A stretch of 64,000 nt of DNA. Origin: Pogonophryne albipinna (lineage: Eukaryota > Chordata > Actinopteri > Perciformes > Artedidraconidae). The notes beneath the pieces are model-generated. The model was not told the origin of the DNA. It saw nothing but the letters and a program-made list of their open reading frames with translations, and searched no databases. Of the stretch, positions 35,434 through 51,756 are shown piece by piece (the first letter of the stretch is position 1; each line of letters opens with the position of its first letter). The position numbers and the translations under genes were made by a program. The stretch spans positions 6,396,451-6,460,450 of the forward strand of contig CM053253.1 of the NCBI GenBank assembly GCA_028583405.1, given 5' to 3'.

Positions 35434-37154
35434 TTTTAAATGTAAGATTTTTTTTTTCACATGTTTTCTAGCTATTTTATATTTGAGATTAAGAACAGGT
35501 AAACAGCATTTTGTTAGTTTCTCCTTGTTTTGATGATTAGAAAAACCTAATATTCCAAATAGCAGTATTCAACAGATGCATAACTCTCGCTATGTTTATC
35601 TAAATAATAATGGCTAAGAAACTATTCAATACTTATCTGCATATTTGTTTATTTCTGTATACCTTTTCACTTTCATTATAGTGTATTCTCCCAGTCCTAT
35701 TTCTTTTATATATTGTATTATATGGGTAAATATGGGATACTGAAATAGTCAGTAAAGATAGCAGCAGAACAAAGAGCACATCCTCAATATCTCCTCAGGA
35801 AATATGCAAAGTATGTCAAATATTTGCATTACTCAGAAAAAAGGAATGCTTTTGGGTGCTGATCAAATGTGTCACACTGATGATCCACGACACAACAGCT
35901 GGTTGCATTGACTTAACATTGTCGGCTCAGGGTGAGAAAGGAGATCATATATTATCAGTGTTTCTCAGGATTATGAAAGAAGCCGGGCGGTGAATCAGGA
36001 GGAGAACAAAGCAGCTCCTGGCACGTCAAGACAAAAAGAAGCAACCTCAGCCTTTCCCCATTCGCTGATCCGGTTCCTCTCAGGCTGTCTGTCTCCTGAA
36101 TACATAATTACTCATTCGAGCATTCAAAGATTGCCACTTTATCTTTAATTAAAAGGTTCACACTTCTGGTTTGAATGCACACATGTATGTTGTTGTTTTG
36201 AAACAATCTGAGACAATGAGTTTGCAGGATTGTGGATGAGAAATGACATTAGCATAAAGTCAAACAATAGGACACGGTTAATTGAATCAGTGAACAGTAA
36301 ACAATGTTCGCCCACTTGTTGCTGTCAATACCACTTCAAAAAATGAATGCTGTAATTAACTGCATTATAATTGAAAGCAAATCTGGTTAAACACAAAGCT
36401 ACCACCACCTCCACATAGATGTCTTTTTTTACGATAGGCTATAACATCTCCTGGTATTTTCATCATGCTTCTGCAGATTGAGAGCCTTTCACAGAGCCTT
36501 TGTGGCCGCAGAACAATAGGAAATGAGCGGGAGGCCTCGACGTGCCACATGTGGTGCCTTTGATTAACATACTAGACTTGTTTGTGTAACAGGATCTCGG
36601 GGTGAGGAAAGAATACCAAAGTACTGAATCAGTATCACAAGTCAGGGAAGAACATGTAAGTCCTAATAAAGGCAACTGAATGCAGGATGATTCAACACTA
36701 CTGGGAGAACATGTGGGCTATCTTTTGGTATTTTTTAAGACACTTTATTTAAATGTATCTTTTTAAATGTGACACTTAAATGTAATTCATCAGTCCAATA
36801 TGTACAACTGATGCCATGGTTAACTAAAATGACTATACAACAGGTCGAAATCCTCCAACCCAGAACATTGAAATAAAGTGACAAATTGAAGACAACGCAC
36901 CAAAGTGAATGAAAATACATATTGAAAAAAAAGTATAAATATTTGATGTACAGGAAAAGGAAGAGAATATGTAAGAAAAACGCAGCTGACTGAATGGAAA
37001 TTACATAGGAGGAGATTTTGATTAAAAGAATAAGTATTTTACACTATTTGTGATAATGGAGACACAAATCAAAGAACATGGAAGAATAATGCAACTAAAT
37101 AAATGAAAAACACAAAGAAGGACATTGTGGAAAAATGTATAATATTACTGATAA
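35434..37154. other. Non-coding spacer, possible conserved elements
   Basis: No coding frame with a recognisable product. Unique-looking sequence of higher complexity occurs at 35880-36120 and 36360-36620. Position between two developmental or oncogenic loci makes enhancers plausible, but that is conjecture. Confidence 0.35.
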
Positions 37155-37240
37155 CGAAGGCAAGGCAAGTTTATTTACATAGCACATTTCAACACAAGGC
37201 AATTCAAAGTGCTTTACAAAAACATATTATGAAATGATAT
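37155..37240 (+). repeat. Dispersed repeat family B, direct copy
   Basis: 'ggcaaggcaagtttatttac', 'atagcacatttcaacacaag' and 'gcaattcaaagtgctttac' form the same unit as the inverted copy at 35293-35433. A third partial copy lies at 37786-37900. Confidence 0.75.
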
Positions 37241-37459
37241 CTAAAAACACTCATTTAAAAGCAATGATATAAAATTACAAGCAAAGGTACATGAATAAAA
37301 GTGACACATCTGAAATGTTTAGCTCTGACTCTCAATCATTGCTAACTTTTTTAGCAGCAATAGTTTTCTATCACCTCCCTTTCTTTCTACTTTCTTTGTT
37401 AACTTGTCCTTTAGTTATTTCAAGTGTTTCATGCTAAACGAACCCCCCTTTGGGAAATT

Positions 37460-37700
37460 ATAATCTGACCCCATGGTACCTCTTTTAAACTTAGTTAAGT
37501 TTACCTTGTCTTTCTAGGACTTTTTTGGTATCCTCCGTGAACCAGGGTCTTGAAACCAAGACTAATTCCTGTACCCCATGGTACCTTTTTAGTTTTCGCC
37601 AAAACTATTCATCTTCTCTTTAAATGCACATTAGTTAAGTTTAAGTTGTCTTTTCTAGGACTTGTTTGGTGTCCTCCGCGAACCAGGGTCTTGAAAGCAA
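37460..37700 (+). repeat. Imperfect tandem duplication, about 120-bp period
   Basis: Two consecutive copies share CCCCATGGTACCT, 'ttagttaagttta', 'tctttctaggacttttttgg' / 'cttttctaggacttgtttgg', 'tcctccgtgaaccagggtct' / 'tcctccgcgaaccagggtct' and TTGAAA. The copies begin near 37471 and 37577. The block sits between two family B fragments, so it may be an insertion or part of a longer composite repeat. Confidence 0.65.
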
Positions 37701-37785
37701 AACGACACACGTAGGGGACTTTACCCACCTACGACGAGGGGACTTTAACCCCAATAATGACTTTAACTACCTTTGGGGGGAAAAG

Positions 37786-37900
37786 GCAATTCAAAGTGCT
37801 TTACAAAAATGAAAGACATTAAGAAAATGGCATTAAAAAGCAAAGATAATAAAAGTTACAGTGCAGTTTAAGATATGAATACATCAATTAAAAGCAGCGG
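37786..37900 (+). repeat. Dispersed repeat family B, partial copy
   Basis: 'ggcaattcaaagtgctttac' followed by 'aaaaatgaaagacattaag' and 'aaaatggcattaaaaagc' parallels, in reverse complement, the middle of 35293-35400. This shows the family extends at least 100 bp beyond the shared core. Confidence 0.65.
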
Positions 37901-38560
37901 CAAAAACGAAGAGAAAAAAGAAAGGAAAACTCCACTAAATTAATGAAAAATAAATAGGTTTAAATAATAAATATTATATGTAAATAATACCGATAATGGC
38001 GACAAAAAGGAAAGAAAACAAAAGAAAAACGCAACTAAATAAATCAAAAACCTATAAGACGACATTATGAAAATATAATAAAAAGTATATATAGTAAGTA
38101 TATTGATGATAATGGAGATATAAAAAGAGAAAGCAACAATTAAATAAAAACTGTAGTTCCCCAACACATCTTATGCAACACATGGCCTATTTAACCCAAT
38201 ACTTGAAGTTACGAAACAAACAATACAATTGTTTTTACTATAAGATATGTTTTATACATGACAGGGGCTATTCTTTTTATATCTGGCCTTCATTGGTGCC
38301 TTTGGAGACGTCTGCTTGTCAAACCAGCAGATTGTGTTTTAGGAACAGCAGATTGGTCTGACCTGTTTTGTAACAGCAAGTATTACAAAACCATTTTTTA
38401 TATGGGCCTAAAGTCAAAACCCTATCACCGCCTATACGAGAGGGAGGATAAGACAACAATCTAGCCCAAAAAATGTGTCTTTGTTCACTGTTCCTTAACT
38501 GGGAGTGGCTACTGATAAAATGTTATTTCTCTTTTTTAGACATTACTGCCACTAGGGTGG

Positions 38561-38563
<3 letters not shown>
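37901..38563. other. Non-coding AT-rich spacer
   Basis: Runs of 'aaaaacgcaactaaataaat' recur near 37080, 37915 and 38025, suggesting an old locally duplicated A-rich repeat. No gene. Confidence 0.4.

Positions 38564-38645
<82 letters not shown>
38564..38645. repeat. (TG)n dinucleotide microsatellite, about 82 bp
   Basis: Uninterrupted GT/TG units. The Cys-Val frame on the plus strand is an artefact. Confidence 0.97.
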
Positions 38646-38646
<1 letters not shown>

Positions 38647-39899
38647 TCAATAATGAATGTACACTGAAGTCTACTGAATATCCTCATTGATTATACAATG
38701 TATGGCTTTAGGCTGCCATCAATGCCTGGTGTCTGTTTGTTAGGGTGGAGGAGGGGCTTTCTATTTAACTTCACATTACCAAGTGGGTGTGATTGTCTTT
38801 ATCTTATACAAATCAGTGTTTTCATCTTATGGGGTGTTTTGTGTCAATGCAACCTTTTTGGGACTTTTCATTATCCCTGTCATAATGTAGTATTGTGATT
38901 AGACTTGTTAGAATAGCAAGGTTGGACATGCCCCTATCTAGGCTGTAGGGACTCTAGGGAGCCACCCCCTCTCTTGATGATCAAACACAAGCATTTGCAT
39001 ATGGCTTTATAAAAAGGTATTTTTCTTTTAGGTCACCACAAATCAAATTACACATAAAACCATACTTTAAGGTACGTTTTTCATCTTTTATAAATGGGAA
39101 CTAGCCGACTTATACCATGACTCACTCAACCAACCTGCTTCTGCAAAAAAAAAGAAGAAAAAAAACCTCATGTAACTGTGAAAAGTTTGAGGCACCCCTC
39201 CCCCATCTCCACATGGTGGCTGATGCATGACGTGAGAGCGTGGACGGAGGGTTACACTTTAGGTAGGTTCACTGCAGCAATACATAAGAAACAGTGTTGT
39301 TGTGTAGCCTGTGGCCATACTCTGCATAAAGAAACCAATTCGGTGACTGTTTACATACATTAAAGTAGCTTTTAGACGCGTTATCATACGAGCTAGGCAA
39401 AAGTCAGTGAAGTAAACACAGTTAGACATAACACATTAGACTGTCGTATAATGGAAGTGTATTATGGGTGATTTAATACACATGACCGTTTATAAATGTC
39501 CAAAACAGCCATACCTGTATCTGGTGACGTAGCAAGATCTCGTAGTCTTACATCAGTCCTACGCATGTATGTTTTCTACCTCATTCGCATTGGCTTTTTT
39601 TCTTTATTAAGATCTTTATTGGAAACAGTCATGTACAAACAACATGGCTTTCAGTGTCTTCGAATACAAACTAACAAAAAAGCACAGATGTATACAGAAG
39701 AGAAGAATAAACGTAACAAAAATAATGATAATATATAATAATATTAAAAAATATATGTTAAAAACATACAACAAAGGGCTATGGTTCTTTACATAGATGG
39801 TATGTGTTGTGCTTGACAGTTTAATTGTTTTGTATTAATGTAATGGCATTACTATAATAAAGACACTCATTGTGAAATACATAACATTTACGGTTTAAT
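38646..39899. other. Non-coding spacer upstream of znf217
   Basis: No supported coding sequence. The 39596-39760 stretch ('aagatctttattggaaacag' and then an A-rich end) looks like a retroposon tail. The rest shows nothing I can name. Confidence 0.4.
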
Positions 39900-39984
39900 T
39901 CGCGTGTTTTTACCAGGTTTTTACACTTATCTAAATCCCTTTTATGTTATTCGTCGACCACGTGACTGCCCTATAGGTTTTTTG

Positions 39985-40253
39985 GGGTTGCCGTGCACGC
40001 GCTTCCATCTTCCCCTTGTGAGAATCGTTGGAAGAGGAGGGAGCGCGCCTCAGAGTTCAACAGCTGCACAGAGTGAGGAGCAGGACTCGAACAAATATGA
40101 TTCACATTCAAACAATTCAATAGGTGAGCTGTTTTCCCCCAGGCGTGTATATGTGAAATGAAGAAGAAGCCAGAAGTCACACACTTCGCTCTGAACTCCT
40201 GAATTGACTCGCTCAGTATCAAGTGTCATTATTAATCCGGAAATTCTCACTTG
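39985..40253 (+). promoter_or_regulatory. znf217: znf217 promoter region and 5' non-coding exon (predicted)
   Basis: Relatively GC- and CpG-rich sequence for this neighbourhood ('gaggagggagcgcgcctcag', 'ccgtgcacgcgcttcc'). It ends in a strong donor at 40254 (ACTTG|GTAAGG). The matching acceptor is TTTTGTTTCAG at 42682-42692, giving an intron of about 2.4 kb before the coding exon. The exact start site is not determinable here. Confidence 0.55.
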
Positions 40254-40894
40254 GTAAGGTATTGTTTGGTGACTTTCTACAGTTTGCTCGAAGACAACAC
40301 AAAGTGTGCTAACGTTTAGGGAGAATTCGAGTCTGTTTTTGTCAACGTTGTCGTGGTTACGTTAACTTTATCCGAGGTTTTAGTTTAAGAAATGGCGTTA
40401 AACAAATGAATAATCAACATCGTAAGTACACAATGTATCGTTCATTTGTTGTCATGAAATCCTCGCTATCGGAACGTGTTTCCACTCAATGTAAAGCGTA
40501 TTCCTTGAAGCGTATTCTTTGAAGAAATCAGCCATATATTTAAGTTGATCGTTTAAAAGAAGTCACCCTCGTGTTCTGGTTATTATGCACACATAGACAT
40601 CTTATAGCAACAACGCTTAACATACTTTGATTTTGGATTAATTTGATTAAACTTAAAGGGTGTAATGTTAAAGTGACTTTGAGCATCCCCCACTCCCTAG
40701 CAAATTAGTGGTGTTAACGAGGGTTGAGCTTACTTGAATAACAAGGTGGCTAACGCTGCCTCACACAAAGCAGGCGTACTCTTTAAAAAAGATCACACTG
40801 GGTCATTATCGACAGTAGCATGGTCCCACCTGGGTTAAGTCAAAAGTTCAACAAGGCAAAGTAATAATGGTAAAAAAAATAGCAAAAGTGGGAG

Positions 40895-41590
40895 AAGTAC
40901 TTAGATATTGTATATAAGTAAAAGTAGAAGAGTGTAGGAATACTATGTTACAAGTAAAAGTCCTGCATTCAAAATGTTACTCAAGTAAAAGTAGGAAAGC
41001 ATCAAAATGTACTTAAAGTACCAAAAGTAAAAATACTTATTATGCAGATTGGTCCATTTCAGAATAATATATGATATGTTTTGATTTTAATTATTGTCTG
41101 TTTATCAAAGCTGGTAAAGGAGCAGCTAGTTTGAATGACTTTGTATACTGCAGGGTAGCTTGTGAATTTACTCCAGGTGTAACTAAAGTCTGATTTAAGA
41201 GTTGATTATATTTCACAACATTAATCCTATTTAGTAACTAAAGGTACAAAATAAATGTTAGAAAAATACCAAAAGTACTTGTTATGCACAAACACATTAA
41301 AACGGCAGACCTTTTTTTTTTATTAATGTTGCATATATGTTTATCACTTCAATTCTCACTACTGTTAAGCCTAACCTATACTAATGTATCATAATGTATG
41401 TGTCAGTTTATTATTAATCTAACACTGCAAAGTAACTAAATATGTAACATAAATGCAGGGGACAACGTTGGCCAACAAAATATAGTGAAGTACAAAGTAC
41501 CATAATGTGAAAATGTTCTTGTAAAGTTCAAGTACCTACATTATTTACTTAAGTAGAGTACTTCGGTAAATGTACTTGGTTGCACAACCT
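40895..41590 (+). repeat. AAGTACTT-rich dispersed repeat in znf217 intron 1
   Basis: 'gagaagtacttagatattg', 'gttacaagtaaaagtcctgc', 'ttcaaaatgttactcaagt' and, near the end, 'ttacttaagtagagtacttc' are hallmark phrases of one of the commonest teleost repeats. This is the longest copy in the window and is in opposite orientation to those near pfdn4. Confidence 0.65.
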
Positions 41591-42742
41591 GCCACAATGC
41601 TGAAGTTTATTGAGGAGATACGGGTGGTTCAATGAAAAACAACAAACAATTTATTACCAACTACTTTCCCCAGGTGTAACTATTCATTCTAATACTTATT
41701 CAATGTATATTTAAATAAAATGAAGTGTGGATTAATAGATATGGAGACTGTAAAGTAGCAGTCTTCTTTTAGTATTATTTGAACTTGCTCTACCAGTCGC
41801 TCCACCCTTGGGACAAACAAACGTAGAAGTTGATGAGGATTTCTTCAACTTTGTACTGTCTGTGTCTTCAGTTCATGATACACACAAAAAAAGAGCTACT
41901 GAGACAAAAAACAAGGAAGTATTCAACAGTCAGACAAAGGGAAAATGTAAGGTTATTTACTCCTTAGAGCTTCCTTATAATTGACAATGTGAGGCAGACA
42001 GGCGTTGTTGGCCAGTATAACATCAAAACGTTTTATATCTTACATGTTTGACTGTTTTTAAATGTTGTTTAGTGCCAATACTTTATTCGGTTTACTAAAA
42101 AGAAAAAAAAACATAGTTGTCAAATTTAGTTAAGGTATGTTTTTGTCCAGGAAAGGCTATATTGTTTTTAATTAAGTGATATTTGAATACCTTAACTCAA
42201 CTTTAGTTCATTTTTCTTTAACATTTTATAGCAACTATTATCATCTACAATTATTTTTGAAAAACAATTGTAGCTTAAAGCTTTGTTTTTTGCAAATACA
42301 TGTAAATGTATGATAGTTCTGATATTTTCTACAAAATGACTTTTTTGATATAGTGTTGCTTTTTTCTAATATTTTCAACATACTTTACTGTCTCTGATAT
42401 TTTCAACATACATTATTGTTAACACTTTTGAGTTTCCAAACCAAAGAAAGTAAAAAGAATACTTGTGAGCAGTACAAAGCCATGTCTGAATGTTTTATCA
42501 ATGACCTGTACAGAGAGGAAACAAGTTGTCTGTGCAGTTGATCGCTTAAGAGATGTGTTTCCTGTTTCAGTCTAAGGGTAGGTCGTTCTCTCTGTACATT
42601 TTTAAATGTATTCAATCTCCAATTCAGTAGCAGCTACCTGATTCTGTTTTGACATACAGCAGAGTCTAAAGATACTTTTCCTTTTGTTTCAGGTCCCTAA
42701 TAACTCGGACAGTGTGTGCAGCGTCCGCCCCTTCAGTGGAAA

Positions 42743-46370
<3,628 letters not shown>

Positions 46371-47770
46371 AGTGGCACCGAGGTAAAAAGGTGGACAAAT
46401 ATTTTTTGAAGGATAAACAACTAGAGCTTTCTTTTTTTCTGATCTGCGAACCCGGACCAGAATCATTTTCCTGGTACTGATATAAAAGGCATAATTGAAC
46501 ATATTGAAAATAATTAGATTTGAGCCATAATTTCTTGGAGAAATTGTTCAAATTAGGATTTAAGAGAGATGGTTTGTGCTCATTAGGCTCTCCAAACGTA
46601 ATATGATTTTCAAAAGAGGGACATTTGATGCATTGACATTTCATGGCTGTATATTTCCTTTTTGGATAAAAAGTGCAGATCATCTCTCTTTGAAGATCAA
46701 CTGGTGTACACGGTGATATTTGTTTCTATTCCAAACTGTTGCTTAATCCAAATTTGACCCACACTAAAGTTCAGATATCTGTAAGTGTCTATGACATAAC
46801 AGTACACTTTGTGGGATGACAAATATATCTGTAAGCTTTCAGTAGATAAAAATATATAAAGTATGTAATGTACATGTTGTGTAAAATTGCTGCTCTGTTC
46901 ACTTACTGTTTATGTACAGGCAGTAATGAAGCACTATCGTGGTGTTTCCCTTCTCCAAGGCACTGAAGGGTGGGGATTCTCTGTTTAGTAACTTGATGGC
47001 TCACACACAGGCCAGAGTACCAGGTCCTGTGTGTGTGAGTGGTCTACCTCATGTTGTCCCGCTGTTATTTTTGTAAAGCTGCTGTAGCCATCATGTCAGC
47101 TGAGCCTCTGCTCCTAGTTATCGATCAGAGACGGATGTTTTGATTTGTAGTATAACTAGACGGACTTGTATAACTAAATGTGTTTGTCAGGCGTCTCTGT
47201 GTTAGTAAGGCACCACAAAAAAAAGAATACAGAACCAGTACTGCTGAGGCCACCTCTGGCGCACCATTAACTGTAACACAGAACCGATTGTTTGGTTAAT
47301 ATTTGTCCTTTTTGAAAACAGCTTTCATCCATAGTGGTGCCTCAAATCCTTACGCTGTAAAATATACCAAATCTCACCAGTTCTGTTATCAAATGGCGAT
47401 GCTGTATTATTTTGGACATTACATTTTGTCACTATTCAGGCAATGAAAGTGTTATTTAGTTTCAAGTTGCAGTCATTCCTGGATTGTCATCAGGTGGTAG
47501 ATGTATCACTATAGTTTGGAGGAAACATACAGATAAATGGTTCGATGAAATACACACTGTGAACATATCGTCTCAGGTTAACTCATTTACGAGCCGTTTA
47601 GTCTTTTGTGTCATTTCGTATTTTTGCCACTTTGAAAGGATTTGGTTAAGTTATTTCTTTTGTTGTGTTTGGAATTCACATTACATGTGTGCTTATGTAA
47701 AAAGGAAAATATTGTTTGAGATTTGTATGACACATTTCAATAATAAAGTGAGGCGAAAAACTGTGTGTTC
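46371..47770 (+). other. znf217: znf217 3' untranslated region
   Basis: Runs from the TAA at 46368-46370 to just beyond the poly(A) signal. It is AT-rich with several short T/A runs and contains no further coding exon. A 1.4-kb 3' UTR is ordinary for this gene. Confidence 0.6.
47742..47747 (+). terminator. znf217: Poly(A) signal of znf217 (AATAAA)
   Basis: AATAAA followed within about 10 bases by a GU-rich stretch (aaaactgtgtgttcatcttgg), the usual arrangement of a cleavage site. Confidence 0.65.
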
Positions 47771-50470
47771 ATCTTGGTTATTTTATTGATAGGCAATCTA
47801 CTCTAATGTAGGTTGTAAATGGTCTCAAATGTGTATATTAGGCAAGTCAAAAAAATATCAAAGCACACTCAGATTTGGGCAAAACTACAATGCACTGATT
47901 TGACTTGGCTATACATTTTTAGCCAAGTAAAATCCCCATATTGTACCTTGTATTATTTTGAATGGAGACTGTACTAATATATATTTTTAAAACAATATTC
48001 CTCCCATGCAAAGCCCTTTGCAAAATGTACAGATGTAGCGGCAGTTTGAGGCCTTCCATGCTTTCAATGTAACTTTGATTGGTAGGCTGCTTTCTGATGT
48101 GACTGACAGAATATAGGATGTGTACTCCTTTTACTTTCAATGATCCAGACTGACCACTAGAGAGCAGTATTTACAAAGTCTAGATTTGAGCCATGTCAGA
48201 TTTCAAAGCCTTGCATGTTCAGTTTGAGCAGCATGTAGTACAGTGAGTTACAAGTCTGTTTATTGTGGCCAGGTGAGAACAAATAATAACATAATTATAT
48301 TCCAAATTGTGTTTATTAGCCTTGATACTAAGTACACCTTAAAATACAAAGGTCTGTCTCAAAAGTACACTTTCTACAAGGGACAAACAAAATGCTGCTC
48401 TCTTTGCTTTTAAATGAACATACCTACTACGCCTGTGTCCACTCCACACCTTAATTGATGTCACACAGGTGTTGCCAATCAGCTATCAAAGGCAACACCT
48501 GGTGAGCAGTGCTTTGTGATTCGGTGCACTTTTACTCTTTGAAAAATAAATGTTTTTGAGAGAAGTTTCTGTCTTCTTTAAAAGACACGAGCACACTATT
48601 GTTGATTCTCCCCATATCTGCACACGGAGACGCCTGACAGGACCTATCACGACGTGCATTCTGTAAACAACAAATTGCAAGGGACAATCTTCAGCACATT
48701 GAACACTTTAAACTTTGATTTTTTTCTTTTTTTTTTCTTACCCCTCCTCCCTTTTTGAGTAGACCACATCTGTTTGCTGTCTGTTCCCCTGGGCCAGCAC
48801 TGTGTAATCTATTGCATTAGCTCACATTAGTGCATATCGCCCATGGGCCTTGGTAATCACAAACGCAAAATGAGCATTTCACTTAGCATCACCCTCATAT
48901 TCCCCCACACTATATGGCAAACTTAGTGCAGAGAACGCGAGTCGACAACAGCTTATGACATGCATCCTGTTACTCTGCATCCCCGTGTCCAGAGTGCTGC
49001 GAGCTCTTTCATGTCAAAAGTGCCTTTTAATAGGCAAAGATACAATTTGAATTTTCACTTTTTCTCTGTAATTTGGGTGCTTCAAGAAACATTAAGATTT
49101 GTGTATATCTGCCAGAAATATGGCCTGACCTTTACCTACCTCTTTATACCTTGCAGATGAATGGCACTGCAGGCCTCTCTTTCATTAAGCCGCATCACAG
49201 CTGGGCTTGTAAAAAAGAAATCACTATTTGACATAGTAATGCAGAAAAAATAGATTAACAAAACCGAGCATCTCTCAGCTTCTTCCTCGACAAGCAACAG
49301 ATTTTATCCATTTACTAGATTTGTTTATTTATTTGCCCACTTCATTTTTGATTCCCGAATACCATGTCTTATTGCCAATTATGCATCTGGACAAGGACAT
49401 GGAAAATACCCATGTTTCATGCAAATTCTCTTGGGATTTTTTCTCTCAAAATGCTTTGGCATAAAACACCTGAGGTCTTCACACAGCTACTTATCACGTT
49501 TATTTCTCGTCACATTAGGTTTTGTGTGATAAGGATTCAAACAGCAGCCATTTCAACTCAATACACAAATGGCATTTTATGCTCGCATTGCCATCCATTC
49601 ATCTGTGCAGTGTGTTTGGTTTTAGAAGAGGCTTTGTTAAGCAATTCCACCACATTTCTCCTCCTGTAGTATGACTATAAAATCTCCTACCTCCCTCCCT
49701 CCTTTTAAAAGTAAACTTTGTGTTATTCTCCGTCCCCTTAAGTGCTCTCTCCTCTTATTTTCACTGCTTTCATCTCTCATAATTGTTGCCTCCAGATTGT
49801 CAACTTGCATGAATTAGCAATTGGGCCAACAAAGCAGATACGGTCAATTGTTGAATATCCTGTCAGAATTTGAGGCAGAAAGTCTGCTCTGGCTGTGATT
49901 GCTCATCATCGTCACCCCATTCCTCTGAGGATGAGGAGCAATGTAATGGTTCCCACAAAAACAGCCTCTGGCCTGAGGAAAGGGATTTGGGTGTCTGGAG
50001 ACAACAGGGGCCATATGGAGCGGGCTGAGATAGCAAGGCACATGTACAGAATAATGGATGAGGTGTCATGTTTCATGTTGCAGAGAAGCCATCAAGAGAC
50101 TTGGTTTAGGGAAATCAAAGGGCTCACATACACCAAAAGCGACTGTTGGACCATTTAGCAGTTTTTGTTTATTTTTATGTTAGGTGAGGGCTGAGCTTAT
50201 TGAAGCCTGGAAGAATGTGTTGCTCTACTTTCAGTGTTTCTGGTCTGTTGAGGTTATTTGTGAGTAAATACAGCGATTGGTTATTATATAAGCTTATAAT
50301 ATGATGTCATAGCAAGCAGCTTAAATGACTTAAACAGCCTGTTTCTGAAAAAAGGGACAATAAATTGAAGAGAAAGGCTAAATATTTAAATAGATGCAAA
50401 ATAACTGGATTAGTTCAAGATATGGGCCACTGTTGTATTCTACAAATCTTTTTAAAGATATGCCTGTCTA
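47771..50470. other. Gene-poor region downstream of znf217, candidate conserved non-coding DNA
   Basis: No exon is supported. The stretches 48770-48960 and 49350-50110 have balanced composition, no repeat phrases and homeodomain- or TALE-like motifs (for example 'tctcataattgttgcc'). This is what ancient vertebrate enhancers look like in a desert next to a developmental gene. In human, TSHZ2 lies beyond ZNF217 on this side. Conservation cannot be measured here. Confidence 0.35.
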
Positions 50471-50875
50471 CTACTCCAGACACAAACATCTCAACAACAA
50501 ATGGATGAGTGTCGTAAGATTTTGGATAAACATTCATGGTCCCCAGAGGATGAAGCTTACAGACTTTTGCGATTTCCCACATTTCCTGTACACCAACAGC
50601 AGACATATTCTGGTTTTAGAGAAAATGTTTAAACTACTATCTGATAGATTGACATGCCATTAGGCTCACACATTTATGGTCGCTTCAGGATGAGCTAACG
50701 ATCATTTTAACTCTCCTTAATTATCAACTGGGAAATGCAAATTTGCCCAAAAAACGCAAACTTACTGACAGTCTCATTAACCTCAGCTGTGCTTTGTTTT
50801 AAATGTTAATAAACAAATGCTAGCATGCTAACTCATATATGATGGTAAGCACATTGTATACATCTTTCCTTATCA

Positions 50876-51074
50876 TGGGGAGGCGTGTGGCACAGTGGAT
50901 AGAGCCTTGGTGTTGGGATCAGGGGGTCACAGAGGTTCAAACCCCACTGCAGTCAGCATGTCGTTGTGTCCCTGAGACACTTCACCCCAAATTGCTCCTG
51001 TGGGGATCGTCCACAGTATTGAGAATGTAAGTCGCTTTGGATAAAAGCGTCTAACAAGTAACATGTAATGTAAT
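50876..51074 (+). mobile_element. tRNA-derived SINE with L2-like tail
   Basis: The 5' part carries an A box (TGGCACAGTGG, 50888-50898) and a B box (GGTTCAAACCC, 50934-50944) at tRNA-like spacing. The 3' part ends with 'taagtcgctttggataaaag' followed by 'cgtctaac' and a short 'atgtaatgtaat' tail. This tail is shared with L2-clade LINEs and allows trans-mobilisation. It is transcribed, if at all, by RNA polymerase III. It is not a functional tRNA gene, because the acceptor and anticodon arms do not pair properly. Confidence 0.85.
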
Positions 51075-51214
51075 CAGCATGTTAGCATTGTCATTGTGAT
51101 CATGTTAGCATGCTGATGTTAGCGTTTAGCTCACAGCATGGCTAGGCCTTAGTAAAGCCTCATGGAGCTGCTAGCATAGCTGTAGATTCCTGTTTTTGTA
51201 TTTGAAATCCCATA

Positions 51215-51218
51215 CTAG
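51215..51218. repeat. Target-site duplication CTAG (left)
   Basis: CTAG precedes the TGT terminus of the left LTR and is repeated at 53876-53879 after the ACA terminus of the right LTR. A 5-bp reading (ACTAG) is possible if the terminal A is shared. Confidence 0.7.
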
Positions 51219-51407
51219 TGTAACGTCCGAGGTGTTAAGGCTTCAATGATACTTCTGTGTAACAAAAACTCAGGAACTTAGTACTTTTTGGAGCGTCCCA
51301 CATAGCGCCTCCGTTTATTATTATCGAGTCTCACCACGCTCTCCTTCACCACACCAGGACAGACTGCGCATGCTCACAACACATGACCTCTCAACCCAAT
51401 GCTTACA
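51219..51407 (-). repeat. 3' LTR (189 bp)
   Basis: Matches the other LTR almost base for base. The main difference is an 11-bp segment (around CCGGTCACACA) present only in the 53676-53875 copy, plus about five substitutions. Confidence 0.93.
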
Positions 51408-51420
51408 TGCGTCCCCCCTT
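51408..51420 (-). other. Polypurine tract of the LTR element
   Basis: On the minus strand AAGGGGGGACGCA abuts the 3' LTR, the expected position for the plus-strand primer in reverse transcription. Confidence 0.7.
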
Positions 51421-51756
51421 ACTGAAAGAAATGTCCCCATTTCCACACACATGGTGAGAACACAACAAAACATAAAAAAATACACATCCACAGCCCAAAT
51501 AAAACACTTGGTATGACATAACCTATTCCCCTGTTGTGCACACATGAAACATGAAAGAAAAAAAACACAATTATGCAGCATAGAATACACAGGAGAAAAG
51601 AAGCACACAAACATGTAAACACCAGTCACTCAGCCCATAACAAAGTCCATAAAGCGGACAGGAGGCCGCGCTAACCTCCCAGCCCGGGACACCGTCGGTG
51701 CGGCTTGTTCAAGCTCAGGGGAATCACCAGCTCCAGAACCCGGCCCAAGATCACTG

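Larger units (their letters stand above)
50500..51218 (-). repeat. Composite teleost repeat (GGTCCCCAGAGGATGAA / GTTAGCATGCTAAC type)
   Basis: 'catggtccccagaggatga' at 50534 is the inverse of the core in the 1741-2772 array. It is followed by TAGCATGCTAAC phrases (50820, 51080-51130) and 'agagctgctagcatagctg'-like text. A SINE (50876-51074) interrupts it and an LTR element is inserted at 51219. Confidence 0.6.

Noticed and set aside
42716..42742. GTG codon upstream as start of znf217
   Set aside because: It is in frame, but GTG is not a normal eukaryotic start. The ATG at 42743 yields a protein beginning MPTHSL, comparable with the human internal MPTQSL start.
50876..50950. Possible functional tRNA gene
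   Set aside because: A and B boxes are present, but the arms do not fold properly and the sequence continues into an L2-like tail, so it is a SINE.
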